A stretch of DNA of 64,000 bases from an uncultured Desulfuromonadales bacterium (GTDB taxonomy: Bacteria; Desulfobacterota; Desulfuromonadia; Geobacterales; Pseudopelobacteraceae), in assembly GCA_903868145.1 (NCBI GenBank), contig CAIPTY010000068.1, positions 62,001-126,000 of the forward strand, read 5' to 3'. The notes under the pieces were generated by a model. It made no database searches and was not told the origin of the DNA. It worked only from the letters and a program-made list of their open reading frames with translations. The position numbers and the translations under genes were made by a program. Positions 55,854 through 64,000 of this stretch are shown here, in pieces. Every line of letters starts with the position of its first letter. Position 1 is the first letter of the stretch.

Positions 55854-57230
55854 ATGATCAACAGCCTGAAAAACTATACCAGGGAAAAGGTGCTTTCGTA
55901 CCTTCTTTCAATGGCTTCCAGTTCATCCGATGACACTCTGATCCGGATGACCCGGTTGATGGAGATGATTCCCAAGAAGGATTACTATAAGGAGCGGATC
56001 CGCTGGATACGCGGCCTTATTCGCGACAAGCACCCCAGCATCGAGTTTCCGCGTCGTATCCTGCGTGACCTGCACCCCAATCAGAGGGATAAATGGATCA
56101 GCAATCTCCTGGTCAATCACCTGCTTAACGGCACCAACGTGCGCAAGGAATGGTCTGACAAAAACGGTTTTTATCCTCCGTCAACGGTAGTCATCAGTCC
56201 CACCATGAAATGCGATCTCAATTGCTATGGATGCTACGCCGGCGACTATGGTAAATCCCTGGAGCTTTCGCTGGATGAAATTGATTCAGTGTTGACCCAG
56301 ATGAAGGAGATGGGCATCTATTTTGCCGTCATTTCCGGTGGAGAACCTTTTTACATGAAGGGTATCTTCGACATTTTCAGAAAGCATAGCGATATGGCGT
56401 TTCTGGTGTTCACCCACGGCGGCCTGATCGATGAACGCATGGTGGAGCAGTTGACCGAGGTTGGCAACGTGATGCCATCCTTCTCGCTGGAAGGCTACCA
56501 AGCGGAGACCGATGGCCGTCGCGGTACGGGGCATTTCGACAAGGTCATGCGCGCCATGGATCTGCTCAAGGCAGGCGGGCTCTCCTTCTGCGGATCGTTC
56601 ACCCACTCCAGCCGGAATTCGGATATCATAACCAACGGCGAATATATCGATATGCTTCTGGAAAAGGGCGTATTTGCCCTTTGGCTGTTCTCATATGTCC
56701 CGGTGGGCCGCAGCCCCGAAGTGAACCTGATGCCCAGCCCTGAACAGCGGGATCACCTCCGCCGTACGGTCATCGATTATCGAGCGACAAAACCGATGCT
56801 GTTTATCGATTTCTGGAATGACGGCCCCATGATCTCGGGTTGTCTGGCAGGGGGGCGCAAGTATTTCCATATCAATGCCAACGGTGATATAGAGCCCTGC
56901 GTTTTCTGCCATGTAGCGGTTGATAACATCAGAAAGACAACCCTCCGAGAGGCGCTTGCATCGCCTTTTTTTCAGAAGATCCGTGAAAAGCAGGGGGAAC
57001 ATGACAATCTGCTGCGACCCTGCATGCTGATCGACAGACCTGATGTGGGTCGCGAGATATTCACCAGTGAAGGGGCCCGTCCCACCCATGCCGGCGCTGA
57101 AGAAATTTTTACCGTCCTGGCGGAACAGATGGATGAATATTCAGCGGACTACGGAAAGATAGCCGATCCGGTCTGGGAGACCGAGTTTGCTGATCATCCG
57201 ATCAAGCAGAAGCTGAGCCGGGCCACGTGA
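55854..57230 (+). CDS. Radical SAM protein with a SPASM-like C-terminal region
   Basis: Radical SAM enzyme of 458 residues. The cluster cysteines are 120, 124 and 127 (CDLNCYGC), after an unusual helical N-terminal domain of about 100 residues. VISGGEPFYMKG is the SAM-binding GGE motif. The C-terminal part has extra cysteines (SGCLAGG, GDIEPCVFCHV, RPCML), as in SPASM domains that bind auxiliary clusters. No B12 domain. ATG at 55854 is better spaced from ACGGGG than TTG at 55845. Substrate unknown; its place between GT2 and acyltransferase suggests modification of the same lipid or head group. Confidence 0.88.
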   Translation: MINSLKNYTREKVLSYLLSMASSSSDDTLIRMTRLMEMIPKKDYYKERIRWIRGLIRDKHPSIEFPRRILRDLHPNQRDKWISNLLVNHLLNGTNVRKEWSDKNGFYPPSTVVISPTMKCDLNCYGCYAGDYGKSLELSLDEIDSVLTQMKEMGIYFAVISGGEPFYMKGIFDIFRKHSDMAFLVFTHGGLIDERMVEQLTEVGNVMPSFSLEGYQAETDGRRGTGHFDKVMRAMDLLKAGGLSFCGSFTHSSRNSDIITNGEYIDMLLEKGVFALWLFSYVPVGRSPEVNLMPSPEQRDHLRRTVIDYRATKPMLFIDFWNDGPMISGCLAGGRKYFHINANGDIEPCVFCHVAVDNIRKTTLREALASPFFQKIREKQGEHDNLLRPCMLIDRPDVGREIFTSEGARPTHAGAEEIFTVLAEQMDEYSADYGKIADPVWETEFADHPIKQKLSRAT

Positions 57231-57272
57231 CGAAGATAATGTGTGTGGCGCAGGATATTTTTTTCTAACTGC

Positions 57273-58145
57273 ATGGCTGTCTATACGAACGTCAACCTGT
57301 TTCTGATCAACCTGCTGACCATGGCTGTTCCGCGCTGTGTCTTTCCCCCGCTGGCTTTTCTGACGGCGCTTCTGTTTTACGTACTACTGGGAAGCCAGCG
57401 GTGCGGGATGCGCTCTAACCTGCAGGTGGTTGTCGGGCGACGATGGGTAGAACCGCTGGTTGTGTCCGCATTTTACAAGTTTGCCCGCAACTGGTGCGAC
57501 ATCATGTTGATGTCACGCCTGTCCGGTTCGCGTTTGCGCTCCCTGATCGGTCGCAGCAGCAGTTCTGATCCGATGGATGATGCGTTGGCCGCCGGGACAG
57601 GCGCCATCCTGATCTCACTGCATCTGGGCAACTGGGAACTGGGCGGACTTGGACTAGCGGATCTTGGGTACCCGGTCAACGTTATGACCTTTCGCGAGCC
57701 GGATGAGCAATTTAACCGGTCTCGGGAACGGCTGCGCAACGAGCGTGGAATCCGCTTCATCTATGTGGATCGCACTGACTCATCTCCTTTTGCAATCATC
57801 GAAGCGGTCAACGTCTTGCGACGAAACGAACTTCTCTGTCTTCTGGGAGACCGGGACGGTTCATCCAATACGATCGAACTGCCTTTTTTCGGGCGGACTA
57901 CCAGAATACCGGCGGGCGCTGCCTATCTGGCATTGACCACGGGCGCTCCGGTGATTCCGGTTTTTGTGGTGCTTGAAAAGGGGCGGTATGCCACTGTCAT
58001 GGAAAAGCCGGTATTCTTTAACGCCCGGCACGGCCATAACAATGAAGTTATACATGAGGGAATGTCTTCTATAATATCAATATTTGAGAAATATATTATA
58101 AAATACCCTGATCAGTGGTACAACTTTTTCCCCTTCTGGGGGTGA
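57273..58145 (+). CDS. LPLAT/HtrB-family acyltransferase
   Basis: Membrane-bound acyltransferase of about 290 residues related to lipid A lauroyl transferases. The active-site motif is HLGNWE in ISLHLGNWELGG (about 111-122), followed by LGDRDGSSN and FFGRTTRIPAGAAYLA. One N-terminal membrane helix. It would attach the finished acyl chain to a glycerol or sugar acceptor, as ApeK-type genes do in aryl-polyene clusters. The start is uncertain: ATG at 57273 has a poor ribosome site, and GTG at 57243 in frame is possible. Confidence 0.87.
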   Translation: MAVYTNVNLFLINLLTMAVPRCVFPPLAFLTALLFYVLLGSQRCGMRSNLQVVVGRRWVEPLVVSAFYKFARNWCDIMLMSRLSGSRLRSLIGRSSSSDPMDDALAAGTGAILISLHLGNWELGGLGLADLGYPVNVMTFREPDEQFNRSRERLRNERGIRFIYVDRTDSSPFAIIEAVNVLRRNELLCLLGDRDGSSNTIELPFFGRTTRIPAGAAYLALTTGAPVIPVFVVLEKGRYATVMEKPVFFNARHGHNNEVIHEGMSSIISIFEKYIIKYPDQWYNFFPFWG

Positions 58146-58184
58146 ACCGATTTATTCCGAAAATATCTGCAAAGAGAGGTACGC

Positions 58185-58442
58185 ATGTCCGAAGAGCTTA
58201 TTCCTGGCGTAAAACAGTTGATCATTGATGCCCTGCGCATTGAAGGTATGAAACCCGAGGAGATCGATACCGATGCCCCGCTGTTTGGTGAAGGGCTGGG
58301 GCTTGACTCCATCGACGCACTTCAGCTGGTGGTGGCAATGGAAAAGGAGTACGGGGTCGTAGTTCCTGACGCGGCCACCGGCACGATAGTTTTTGCGTCG
58401 GTTCGCAGCATGGCCGCCCATATCGCCGAAAACCGCACGTAA
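58185..58442 (+). CDS. Acyl carrier protein
   Basis: Small acidic carrier of 85 residues with the phosphopantetheine serine at position 42 in GLGLDSIDALQLV. It is unlike housekeeping AcpP in its DSID site and long C terminus, fitting a pathway-specific carrier. AGAGAGG is well placed. It is the only acyl carrier in the window and would serve the ketosynthase pair at 14667-16912, which has none nearby. Confidence 0.93.
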   Translation: MSEELIPGVKQLIIDALRIEGMKPEEIDTDAPLFGEGLGLDSIDALQLVVAMEKEYGVVVPDAATGTIVFASVRSMAAHIAENRT

Positions 58443-58488
58443 TGCCGGAGGTTTTTCATCACACATCTCCAGTCGGCCTGTCAGGCGT

Positions 58489-59916
58489 ATGAACGTTCTG
58501 CTGCTTCGACCACATCCCGGTAATGATCGTTTTGGACTGGGGCCGTTTTTTCGTGTTGAGCCGCTGGGGCTGGAGTATATCGGCGCTGCCCTGCTCGCTC
58601 GGGGACACGAGGTGACCATTGCCGATCTACGCTTCAGTCCGGGTGTATCTACCTGGGTCAAACGCGCACGGCCACGTATAGTCGGCATCGGTTGCCTGCA
58701 TGCCCTGGAATTTGACCGCGTTATCGAGACCGCCCGCCAGGTGCGTCGAGAAAGCCCCGATGCATTCATCCTGGTGGGTGGGCACGCCGCTGCCGCATTT
58801 CCGGCGGCTGTGGAGTGCGAGGCAGTTGATGCCGTAGTGGTTGATGACGGGGAGGAGATCGTTCCGCTTCTGGTGGATGCCTGTCAGCAGGGCAGCGACC
58901 TTTCCGCCGTACCGGGGTTGCGCCTGAGAACACCCGATGGATGGATCAGCACCGCAGCACTGGCGGAAAGAACCAGTCTTGATCTTGTGCCGCTTCCGGC
59001 CCGCCATCTGGTGGACCGACACCGCTCAGGCTATCATTGCCTGCTTTTCAAGCCGGTCTGGCTGATCGAAACCGCCCGTGGCTGTCCCCATAAATGTTCC
59101 TTCTGCTCGGTCTGGCAACTTTACAACCGCTCCTGCCGCGAGCGTAGTCTCGAAGCGGTAGTGGAGGATTTTATACGCTGCGGCGATTCTATCTTCGTGG
59201 CCGACGATCTGTTCTGGTACAATCAGTCCCGCAGCCTGGAACTGGCCAAGGCTCTCAAAAAGCGCGGAGTTTTCAAACGCTGGATTCTGGTACAGACCCG
59301 CACCGATCTGATCCGGCGCAGCGCCGAACTGATGGAGGCTTGGCGGCCGTTGGCCAAGGACTTCGACATCTTCCTGGGGCTTGAGGCCGCCAGTGATACC
59401 GCTCTGGATGGGCTGGACAAGGATGCCGGGGTGGAGGACAGTATCGAGTCGGTACAATTGGCCCGCTCACTGAAATACGGCATCAACGGTAATTTTCTGG
59501 TGGGTCACGAATGGGATGAGGCAGACTTTCGGGAGTTGTGGGATTTTGTCGAGCGCCATGGTCTGCAGAGGGCCGGTTTCACCATTCATACCCCGCTGCC
59601 GGGTACCGAATATTATCGAACGGTAGAGCATAAGCTGAAAGGGCAGCAGTGGTCCAATTTCGACATGCATCACCTGCTGTGGGAACCCCGTATCGGCGCA
59701 AAGCGTTTTCTGGAGTTGTATGCCGAAACATGGCGTCGCTCCATACTCAACACCGCCGGCAACAAGGGGATCATGGACTGGATCCGCCAGGTGCGCCCGT
59801 CCCAGATACCCTACATCGTCAGGGTGCTCTGGAGGACACAGCGTATGATGAAACCTGCCGAATATCTGAAAGAACACCTGGCCACGCGACCGAACTGTGC
59901 AGGCGGAGCGGCATGA
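58489..59916 (+). CDS. B12-binding-domain radical SAM protein
   Basis: Radical enzyme of 475 residues. A cobalamin-binding domain (about 1-165: GLEYIGAALLARGHEVTIADLRF, ILVGGHAAAAF, VVVDDGEEIV) precedes the radical SAM core with cluster cysteines 199, 203 and 206 (RGCPHKCSFC). The barrel ends near 390 and a 90-residue C-terminal domain follows. ATG at 58489 opens the usual NVLLLRP strand; the upstream extension lies in the acyl carrier gene. Located between acyl carrier and malonyltransferase-like genes, it probably acts on the carrier-bound or finished chain. Confidence 0.9.
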   Translation: MNVLLLRPHPGNDRFGLGPFFRVEPLGLEYIGAALLARGHEVTIADLRFSPGVSTWVKRARPRIVGIGCLHALEFDRVIETARQVRRESPDAFILVGGHAAAAFPAAVECEAVDAVVVDDGEEIVPLLVDACQQGSDLSAVPGLRLRTPDGWISTAALAERTSLDLVPLPARHLVDRHRSGYHCLLFKPVWLIETARGCPHKCSFCSVWQLYNRSCRERSLEAVVEDFIRCGDSIFVADDLFWYNQSRSLELAKALKKRGVFKRWILVQTRTDLIRRSAELMEAWRPLAKDFDIFLGLEAASDTALDGLDKDAGVEDSIESVQLARSLKYGINGNFLVGHEWDEADFRELWDFVERHGLQRAGFTIHTPLPGTEYYRTVEHKLKGQQWSNFDMHHLLWEPRIGAKRFLELYAETWRRSILNTAGNKGIMDWIRQVRPSQIPYIVRVLWRTQRMMKPAEYLKEHLATRPNCAGGAA

Positions 59917-59938
59917 TCGATCAGGCTGCGAGACAGGT

Positions 59939-60778
59939 ATGATATGCTTCATGTTTCCAGGTCAGCCCATGGAATTTCCAGAGCTGCCTGCCCGGGGTCA
60001 CGGTTTTGAGGAAATCGCTCGTCTGTGCGCCGTGGCAACCGGTTTTGACCCTCTGCAGCCTGAAGAGCCGGGGGCATCCCAACTGCTGCGCAGTGTCAGG
60101 CTTCAGCTCTGCGGCGTGGCCATGAGTCTTTTTCATCTGAACAAGCTGAAGCATACTGAAAAACGGCCTGATGTGGTTACCGAGCATAGTATGGGTATCT
60201 ATGCAGCTCTCGTGGCATGCGGGTCTTTGGGCGACGGCGCAGTACTTGAGCTGGCCTCCCGTATCGGCACATGCGTTGCCCGGCTCGGCGAAAAATGCGA
60301 CTATGCTTTCGGAAGTATTGTAGGTTTGACTGAGACCCCGCTTGCCTCTATCGCCCGCAACAACTCCGCATGTATAGTGAACCATAACACATCGAGACAC
60401 TTTTTGCTCTGTGGAAGGCGTGAATCAATTGACTGTGCGGCGAAGGAAGCGGTGTCAGCAGGTGCATTTTCGGCAAATGCCTTTCCCTGTGACGCTCCCC
60501 TGCATACCCCTTTGATTGAGTCGATTGCTGGAGACCTGGAACATATTATTCGTGATTATGAGTATTTTCCACCGCGTATACCGCTTGTTGATCACCTGGC
60601 GCAGCGCCAGTTGACGGCTGCTGATATTCCGCAGTTTCTTATGGAAGATCTGTGCAGTCCGGTATACTGGGAAAAAACCTATCAGAGTCTTCGCAAAATG
60701 GGGACAACCACTTTTGTAGAAGTCGGTTTTGGACAGGCGCTTTCCAAATTCAACCGCTGGATCGATTCTGAATCATGA
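59939..60778 (+). CDS. Malonyl-CoA:ACP transacylase-like protein
   Basis: FabD-fold acyltransferase of 279 residues. The serine nucleophile is residue 84 in EHSMG, in place of the usual GHSLG, and the partner histidine is in LHTPLIES, like the FHSPLME of polyketide acyltransferases; an arginine in ASRIG is kept. It opens with MFPGQ, the FabD start. The changed glycine before HS could alter specificity. The end overlaps the thioesterase by 4 nt and the start (59939) lies 22 nt after the radical SAM stop. Its probable job is loading the acyl carrier. Confidence 0.85.
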   Translation: MICFMFPGQPMEFPELPARGHGFEEIARLCAVATGFDPLQPEEPGASQLLRSVRLQLCGVAMSLFHLNKLKHTEKRPDVVTEHSMGIYAALVACGSLGDGAVLELASRIGTCVARLGEKCDYAFGSIVGLTETPLASIARNNSACIVNHNTSRHFLLCGRRESIDCAAKEAVSAGAFSANAFPCDAPLHTPLIESIAGDLEHIIRDYEYFPPRIPLVDHLAQRQLTAADIPQFLMEDLCSPVYWEKTYQSLRKMGTTTFVEVGFGQALSKFNRWIDSES

Positions 60779-61197
60779 AATACCATGAAATTCCAATATC
60801 CGTACGCTTCAACGAGATTGACGCCTATAATGTTGCCTGGCATGGTCATTATGTTGCGTGGATGGAAATTGGCCGCAATGGCCTGGCGTCAAGTTTCGGC
60901 ATGGACGCCCAACAGTTACAGGAACTTGGCTACTTTGGGCCCGTTGTCGCTCTCGAAGTAAAATATTTTAAACCTGCCCATTTCAGGGATGCTCTGACTG
61001 TTCGCACGACGCTCCGTCCTACGGAATCAGCCACCCTCGTATTTGTCAACGAAATTTGCGGAGCTGATGGTGTAAGGCTGGCTACCGGCGTTACCACCCA
61101 TGTCCTGACAGATCGGGATGGAATCATGCAGTTCACGCTTCCCACTGAAATTGCCGGGCGAATCGATGCAATGAAACGATGGTTGGAGTTGCCATGA
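60775..61197 (+). CDS. YbgC/4-hydroxybenzoyl-CoA-type thioesterase
   Basis: Hotdog thioesterase of 140 residues with the family motif IDAYNVAWHGHYVAWMEIGR (about 15-34); the aspartate is in place. It could release chains from the carrier, the role proposed for ApeL in aryl-polyene synthesis. ATGA overlaps join it to the malonyltransferase-like gene before and the radical SAM gene after it. Confidence 0.9.
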   Translation: MKYHEIPISVRFNEIDAYNVAWHGHYVAWMEIGRNGLASSFGMDAQQLQELGYFGPVVALEVKYFKPAHFRDALTVRTTLRPTESATLVFVNEICGADGVRLATGVTTHVLTDRDGIMQFTLPTEIAGRIDAMKRWLELP

Positions 61198-62597
61198 ATG
61201 TGCTGCTGCTCTCCGCAAACCGCGAACGTGACCCCTACCCGGTGTTCCCTATCGGCCTTTCCTGCCTTGCCACCCCTCTGAGCGTGGCAGGGCACACCAT
61301 TTCCGTACTCGACCTCTGCTTTGAGAGCTCTCCGGAGCAGGCTGTCTCGGATGCACTGGATACCCATAATCCCGATGTTGTCGTAATTTCACTTCGCAAT
61401 CTGGATAATGTTACCTGGCCCGGGAGCCGGTCGTATCTTCCCGGTCTTCGAAATATCGTTGATTCATGTCGCCCTCGAGCAAAGGTTATCGTTGGCGGCT
61501 CCGGCTTCTCCCTGATGCCGGTTGAGATTCTTGCCGCGGTAGGTGCCGATTATGGCGTGGCAGGCGAGGGCGAGGATGTGCTGCCACTGCTGCTCGCCTG
61601 TATTGCTTCCAAGGGTGACCCATCAATACTGCCGGGGATTGTCATACCCGGAGCTGCGGGCTACGTTCCGCCCGTACTGATCCCCCGGATCTATTCACCC
61701 GAACGCTCTCTTTTCGATGTGTCCCGCTATCACAGAGAGGGTGGAATGGCTAACGTTCAGACCAAGCGTGGCTGCCCTTTTTCGTGTGTCTATTGCACCT
61801 ATCCGCATCTTGAGGGCAGGGTGATGCGCCTTCGCCCGGTGCCGGAGATACTGGCCGAGATTCGAACTCTTGTGCATGATTACGGTGTGACGTACCTCTA
61901 CTTTGTGGATGACATCTTCAACTTCCCGACTGATTTTGCGTCGGAACTCTGCCGAGCCATGACAGCAGAAAAGCTTCCGGTCAACTGGTCTGCCTTCATC
62001 AATCCGGATTTCATATCGCCGCGCCTGATGGACGAGATGGTGGAAGCCGGGTGCGATGCGTTTGAGTTCGGCAGCGATTCCGGTTCTCCGGTCATCCTGA
62101 AAAGCCTGAGGAAATCCTTTACCGTTGATGATCTCCGGATGGCATCAGGGCTATGCCGGGAGCGGAACGTGGACTTTGCCCACTACATGCTCTTCGGAGG
62201 GCCGGGAGAAACCCGCGAAACCATCTTGGAAACCTTCGCTCTGATGGATGAGCTGCAACCTACGGCTGTCATCACCATGACCGGTATCCGCGTATACCCC
62301 CATACGGCACTCCATAGAACCGCAATCGATGAGGGGCTTATGGACGAAGCCGCCTCGCTTCTGGAGCCTCTGTTCTACATATCCCCTGCGGTGAAGGACT
62401 TTTTTGGCGAACTGATTACCTCTGAGGCGATGAAGCGCAGGAACTGGATTGTTCCGGGACTTGAAGTCAATACCAGTTCCGCCATGCTTGACGCCATTCG
62501 CCTCTTCAAGGTGCGAGGTCCTCTCTGGAAGATGATAAAGAGTCTGGGGAGAAGCCATCACCGTCCATTGAACGCAACCACACAAGGAATTGAGTGA
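61194..62597 (+). CDS. B12-binding-domain radical SAM protein
   Basis: Radical enzyme of 467 residues, second of its kind in this operon. An N-terminal cobalamin-binding domain (VFPIGLSCLATPLSVAGHTISVLDL; VIVGGSGFSL; GVAGEGEDVLP) is followed by the radical SAM core with cysteines 194, 198 and 201 (RGCPFSCVYC) and LYFVDDIFNFP. It resembles the protein at 58489 in layout but is clearly distinct, so the two probably do different steps. ATG at 61194 overlaps the thioesterase stop. It is the last gene of the operon. Confidence 0.9.
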   Translation: MNVLLLSANRERDPYPVFPIGLSCLATPLSVAGHTISVLDLCFESSPEQAVSDALDTHNPDVVVISLRNLDNVTWPGSRSYLPGLRNIVDSCRPRAKVIVGGSGFSLMPVEILAAVGADYGVAGEGEDVLPLLLACIASKGDPSILPGIVIPGAAGYVPPVLIPRIYSPERSLFDVSRYHREGGMANVQTKRGCPFSCVYCTYPHLEGRVMRLRPVPEILAEIRTLVHDYGVTYLYFVDDIFNFPTDFASELCRAMTAEKLPVNWSAFINPDFISPRLMDEMVEAGCDAFEFGSDSGSPVILKSLRKSFTVDDLRMASGLCRERNVDFAHYMLFGGPGETRETILETFALMDELQPTAVITMTGIRVYPHTALHRTAIDEGLMDEAASLLEPLFYISPAVKDFFGELITSEAMKRRNWIVPGLEVNTSSAMLDAIRLFKVRGPLWKMIKSLGRSHHRPLNATTQGIE

Positions 62598-62601
62598 ACC
62601 G

Positions 62602-64000
62602 ATGACACGTCCAACCAGAAAAACCAAGATTGTAGCCACCGTAGGTCCCGCCAGCTCGTCATCAAAAATGCTTCAGCGTTTGATTCAGGCGGGCGTAGAT
62701 ATTTTCAGGCTGAATTTCTCCCATGGTACCAATCAGGAGAAAAAGGATTTGATCGAACGCATTCGTGAGGTATCCGGGCGTCTCGGAAGAGATGTGGGAA
62801 TTCTGGCCGATCTGCAAGGCCCCAAAATACGCACCGGCAAAATGCGTGACGATGCCATGACGCTGGTCAAGGGCGAGGAAGTAACCATCACGACCGCAGA
62901 TATCCTCGGTGAGAGGGGGATGATCCCGACTATTTACCGGGAACTTCCGCGCGATGTGCATCAGGGCAGCTGCATCCTGCTTGATGACGGTCTGCTTGAG
63001 TTGAAGGTATGTTCTGTGAAGGGTGACGAGGTGCTGTGTCAGGTTGTCACAGGTGGTGTCTTGAAGAACAACAAAGGTATCAACCTGCCGGGAGTGAAGG
63101 TGTCAGCGCCTTCACTGACCGAAAAGGATACGGTGGACCTGCAGTTCTGTATCGGAGAAGAAATCGATTACATAGCCCTCTCTTTTGTCAGAACTGCCGA
63201 GGATGTGGAAGAACTCAAACGGATCATATCTGCCAGCGGCAAACAGATACCGATCGTTGCCAAGATAGAGAAGCCCGAGGCTCTGCGAAACTTTAACAAA
63301 ATCCTTAAGGTTTCTGATGCGGTCATGGTTGCCCGAGGAGATCTGGGGGTGGAGGTTCAGCCTGAAAAAGTCCCTGTGTATCAGAAAAAAATTATTGAAG
63401 CCTGCAACCGTGCCGGTAAGCCGGTCATAACCGCAACTCAGATGCTGGATTCCATGATCAAAAATCCAAGACCTACCCGGGCGGAGACCTCTGACGTAGC
63501 TAACGCGATTATAGACGGCACAGATGCGGTCATGCTTTCCGCGGAGACCGCCAGCGGCGATTACCCGATCGAAGCGGTTGAAACCATGGTAAGGGTAGCC
63601 CTTGATGTGGAACAGACCAGCTTCATGCGTCGGCCCGAACATGATCCGGATCTGTCACGCAGTGTGGCTAATGCTGTTGCCGAATCGGCCTGTAATGCCG
63701 CTGCAGCTCTTAGAGCCAAGGCAATAATTGTTTTTACCCAGTCTGGCAGCACGGCGGCTCTTATTTCCCACTTCAGGCCCATGACGCCGATAATTGCCTT
63801 TACCAATTCGGCCGTGATCCGCCAACGGCTCTCCCTGTTCTGGGGTGTGCGGGGGACTGAGGTCGGCATCATGGAGAATACGGATCAGCAGATTTTTGAA
63901 GTTGAGAAAAGGTTGCTGGCTTCCGGTTTCCGAAAAGGGGATCTTGTTGTCATAACGATGGGGATACCGATAGAAACGCGTGGTTCGACCAATCTCATGA
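62602..64000 (+). CDS. pyk: Pyruvate kinase (3' end outside the window)
   Basis: Glycolytic enzyme converting phosphoenolpyruvate and ADP to pyruvate and ATP. The frame from ATG at 62602 stays open to the end of the window, about 466 codons of an expected 470-480. Motifs: KIVATVGPASSS, LNFSHGT, GPKIRTG, KIEKPEAL with the catalytic lysine, MVARGDLGVE and the signature TQMLDSM/PTRAETSDVANAI. It starts 4 nt after the radical SAM gene, so a housekeeping gene is probably co-transcribed with the lipid operon or has a promoter within it. Confidence 0.95.
   Translation, partial: MTRPTRKTKIVATVGPASSSSKMLQRLIQAGVDIFRLNFSHGTNQEKKDLIERIREVSGRLGRDVGILADLQGPKIRTGKMRDDAMTLVKGEEVTITTADILGERGMIPTIYRELPRDVHQGSCILLDDGLLELKVCSVKGDEVLCQVVTGGVLKNNKGINLPGVKVSAPSLTEKDTVDLQFCIGEEIDYIALSFVRTAEDVEELKRIISASGKQIPIVAKIEKPEALRNFNKILKVSDAVMVARGDLGVEVQPEKVPVYQKKIIEACNRAGKPVITATQMLDSMIKNPRPTRAETSDVANAIIDGTDAVMLSAETASGDYPIEAVETMVRVALDVEQTSFMRRPEHDPDLSRSVANAVAESACNAAAALRAKAIIVFTQSGSTAALISHFRPMTPIIAFTNSAVIRQRLSLFWGVRGTEVGIMENTDQQIFEVEKRLLASGFRKGDLVVITMGIPIETRGSTNLM

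Overview
The window looks like chromosomal DNA of a Geobacter-type bacterium (Desulfuromonadota/Geobacterales). This is inferred from gene content and order: trpS-scpA-scpB, spoIID-queA-tgt-yajC-secD-secF-tpr-recJ, many hybrid histidine kinases, and a FecR plus CHASE2-cyclase pair. No database search was possible. Coding density is very high, most neighbours overlap by 4 nt or are a few bases apart, and no gap exceeds about 270 bp. I saw no rRNA, tRNA, CRISPR array or transposase.

Layout. 1-7218: signalling operon (5'-truncated hybrid kinase with three receivers, CheR, receiver-less CheB, second hybrid kinase). 7312-10543: FecR/TPR protein and CHASE2 adenylate cyclase. 10690-13803: site-2 protease, trpS, scpA, scpB. 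13930-21202: an aryl-polyene-like lipid assembly operon (ketoreductase, ketosynthase, chain-length-factor-like partner, dehydratase, LolA-like carrier, lipoprotein, MMPL exporter), met tail to tail by a B12-binding radical SAM protein. 22684-24503: MFS transporter and rmlC on the minus strand. 24638-30563: M16 peptidase, dut, M29 aminopeptidase, a three-gene unit ending in a DUF815-type ATPase, an HDOD protein and a tiny lipoprotein. 30692-40238: spoIID, queA, tgt (frameshifted), yajC, secD, secF, TPR protein, terminator, recJ, CDF transporter. 40247-48810: a defence-like island (SNF2 helicase, BRO-N protein, type III Mod and Res) carrying palindromic repeat elements, several inside reading frames. 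48836-54093: hrpB, then a Cache-type hybrid kinase and a thioesterase on the minus strand. 54357-62597: a second lipid/glycan operon (polysaccharide deacetylase, glycosyltransferase, radical SAM, acyltransferase, acyl carrier protein, B12 radical SAM, malonyltransferase-like protein, thioesterase, B12 radical SAM). 62602-end: pyruvate kinase, cut by the window edge.

How it fits together. The two lipid loci complement each other. The first has condensing, reducing, dehydrating and export functions but no carrier protein. The second has the carrier, acyl-loading, thioesterase and acyltransferase functions but no ketosynthase. Together they resemble an aryl-polyene machine, but the aromatic-starter ligase and ammonia lyase are not in the window and three B12-dependent radical SAM proteins are. 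This suggests a membrane-exported, radical-modified polyene or ladderane-like lipid, the most promising undescribed system here. The second candidate is the SNF2/BRO/type III R-M island, whose Mod specificity domain is strikingly AT-rich and which has served as a landing site for in-frame palindromic elements.
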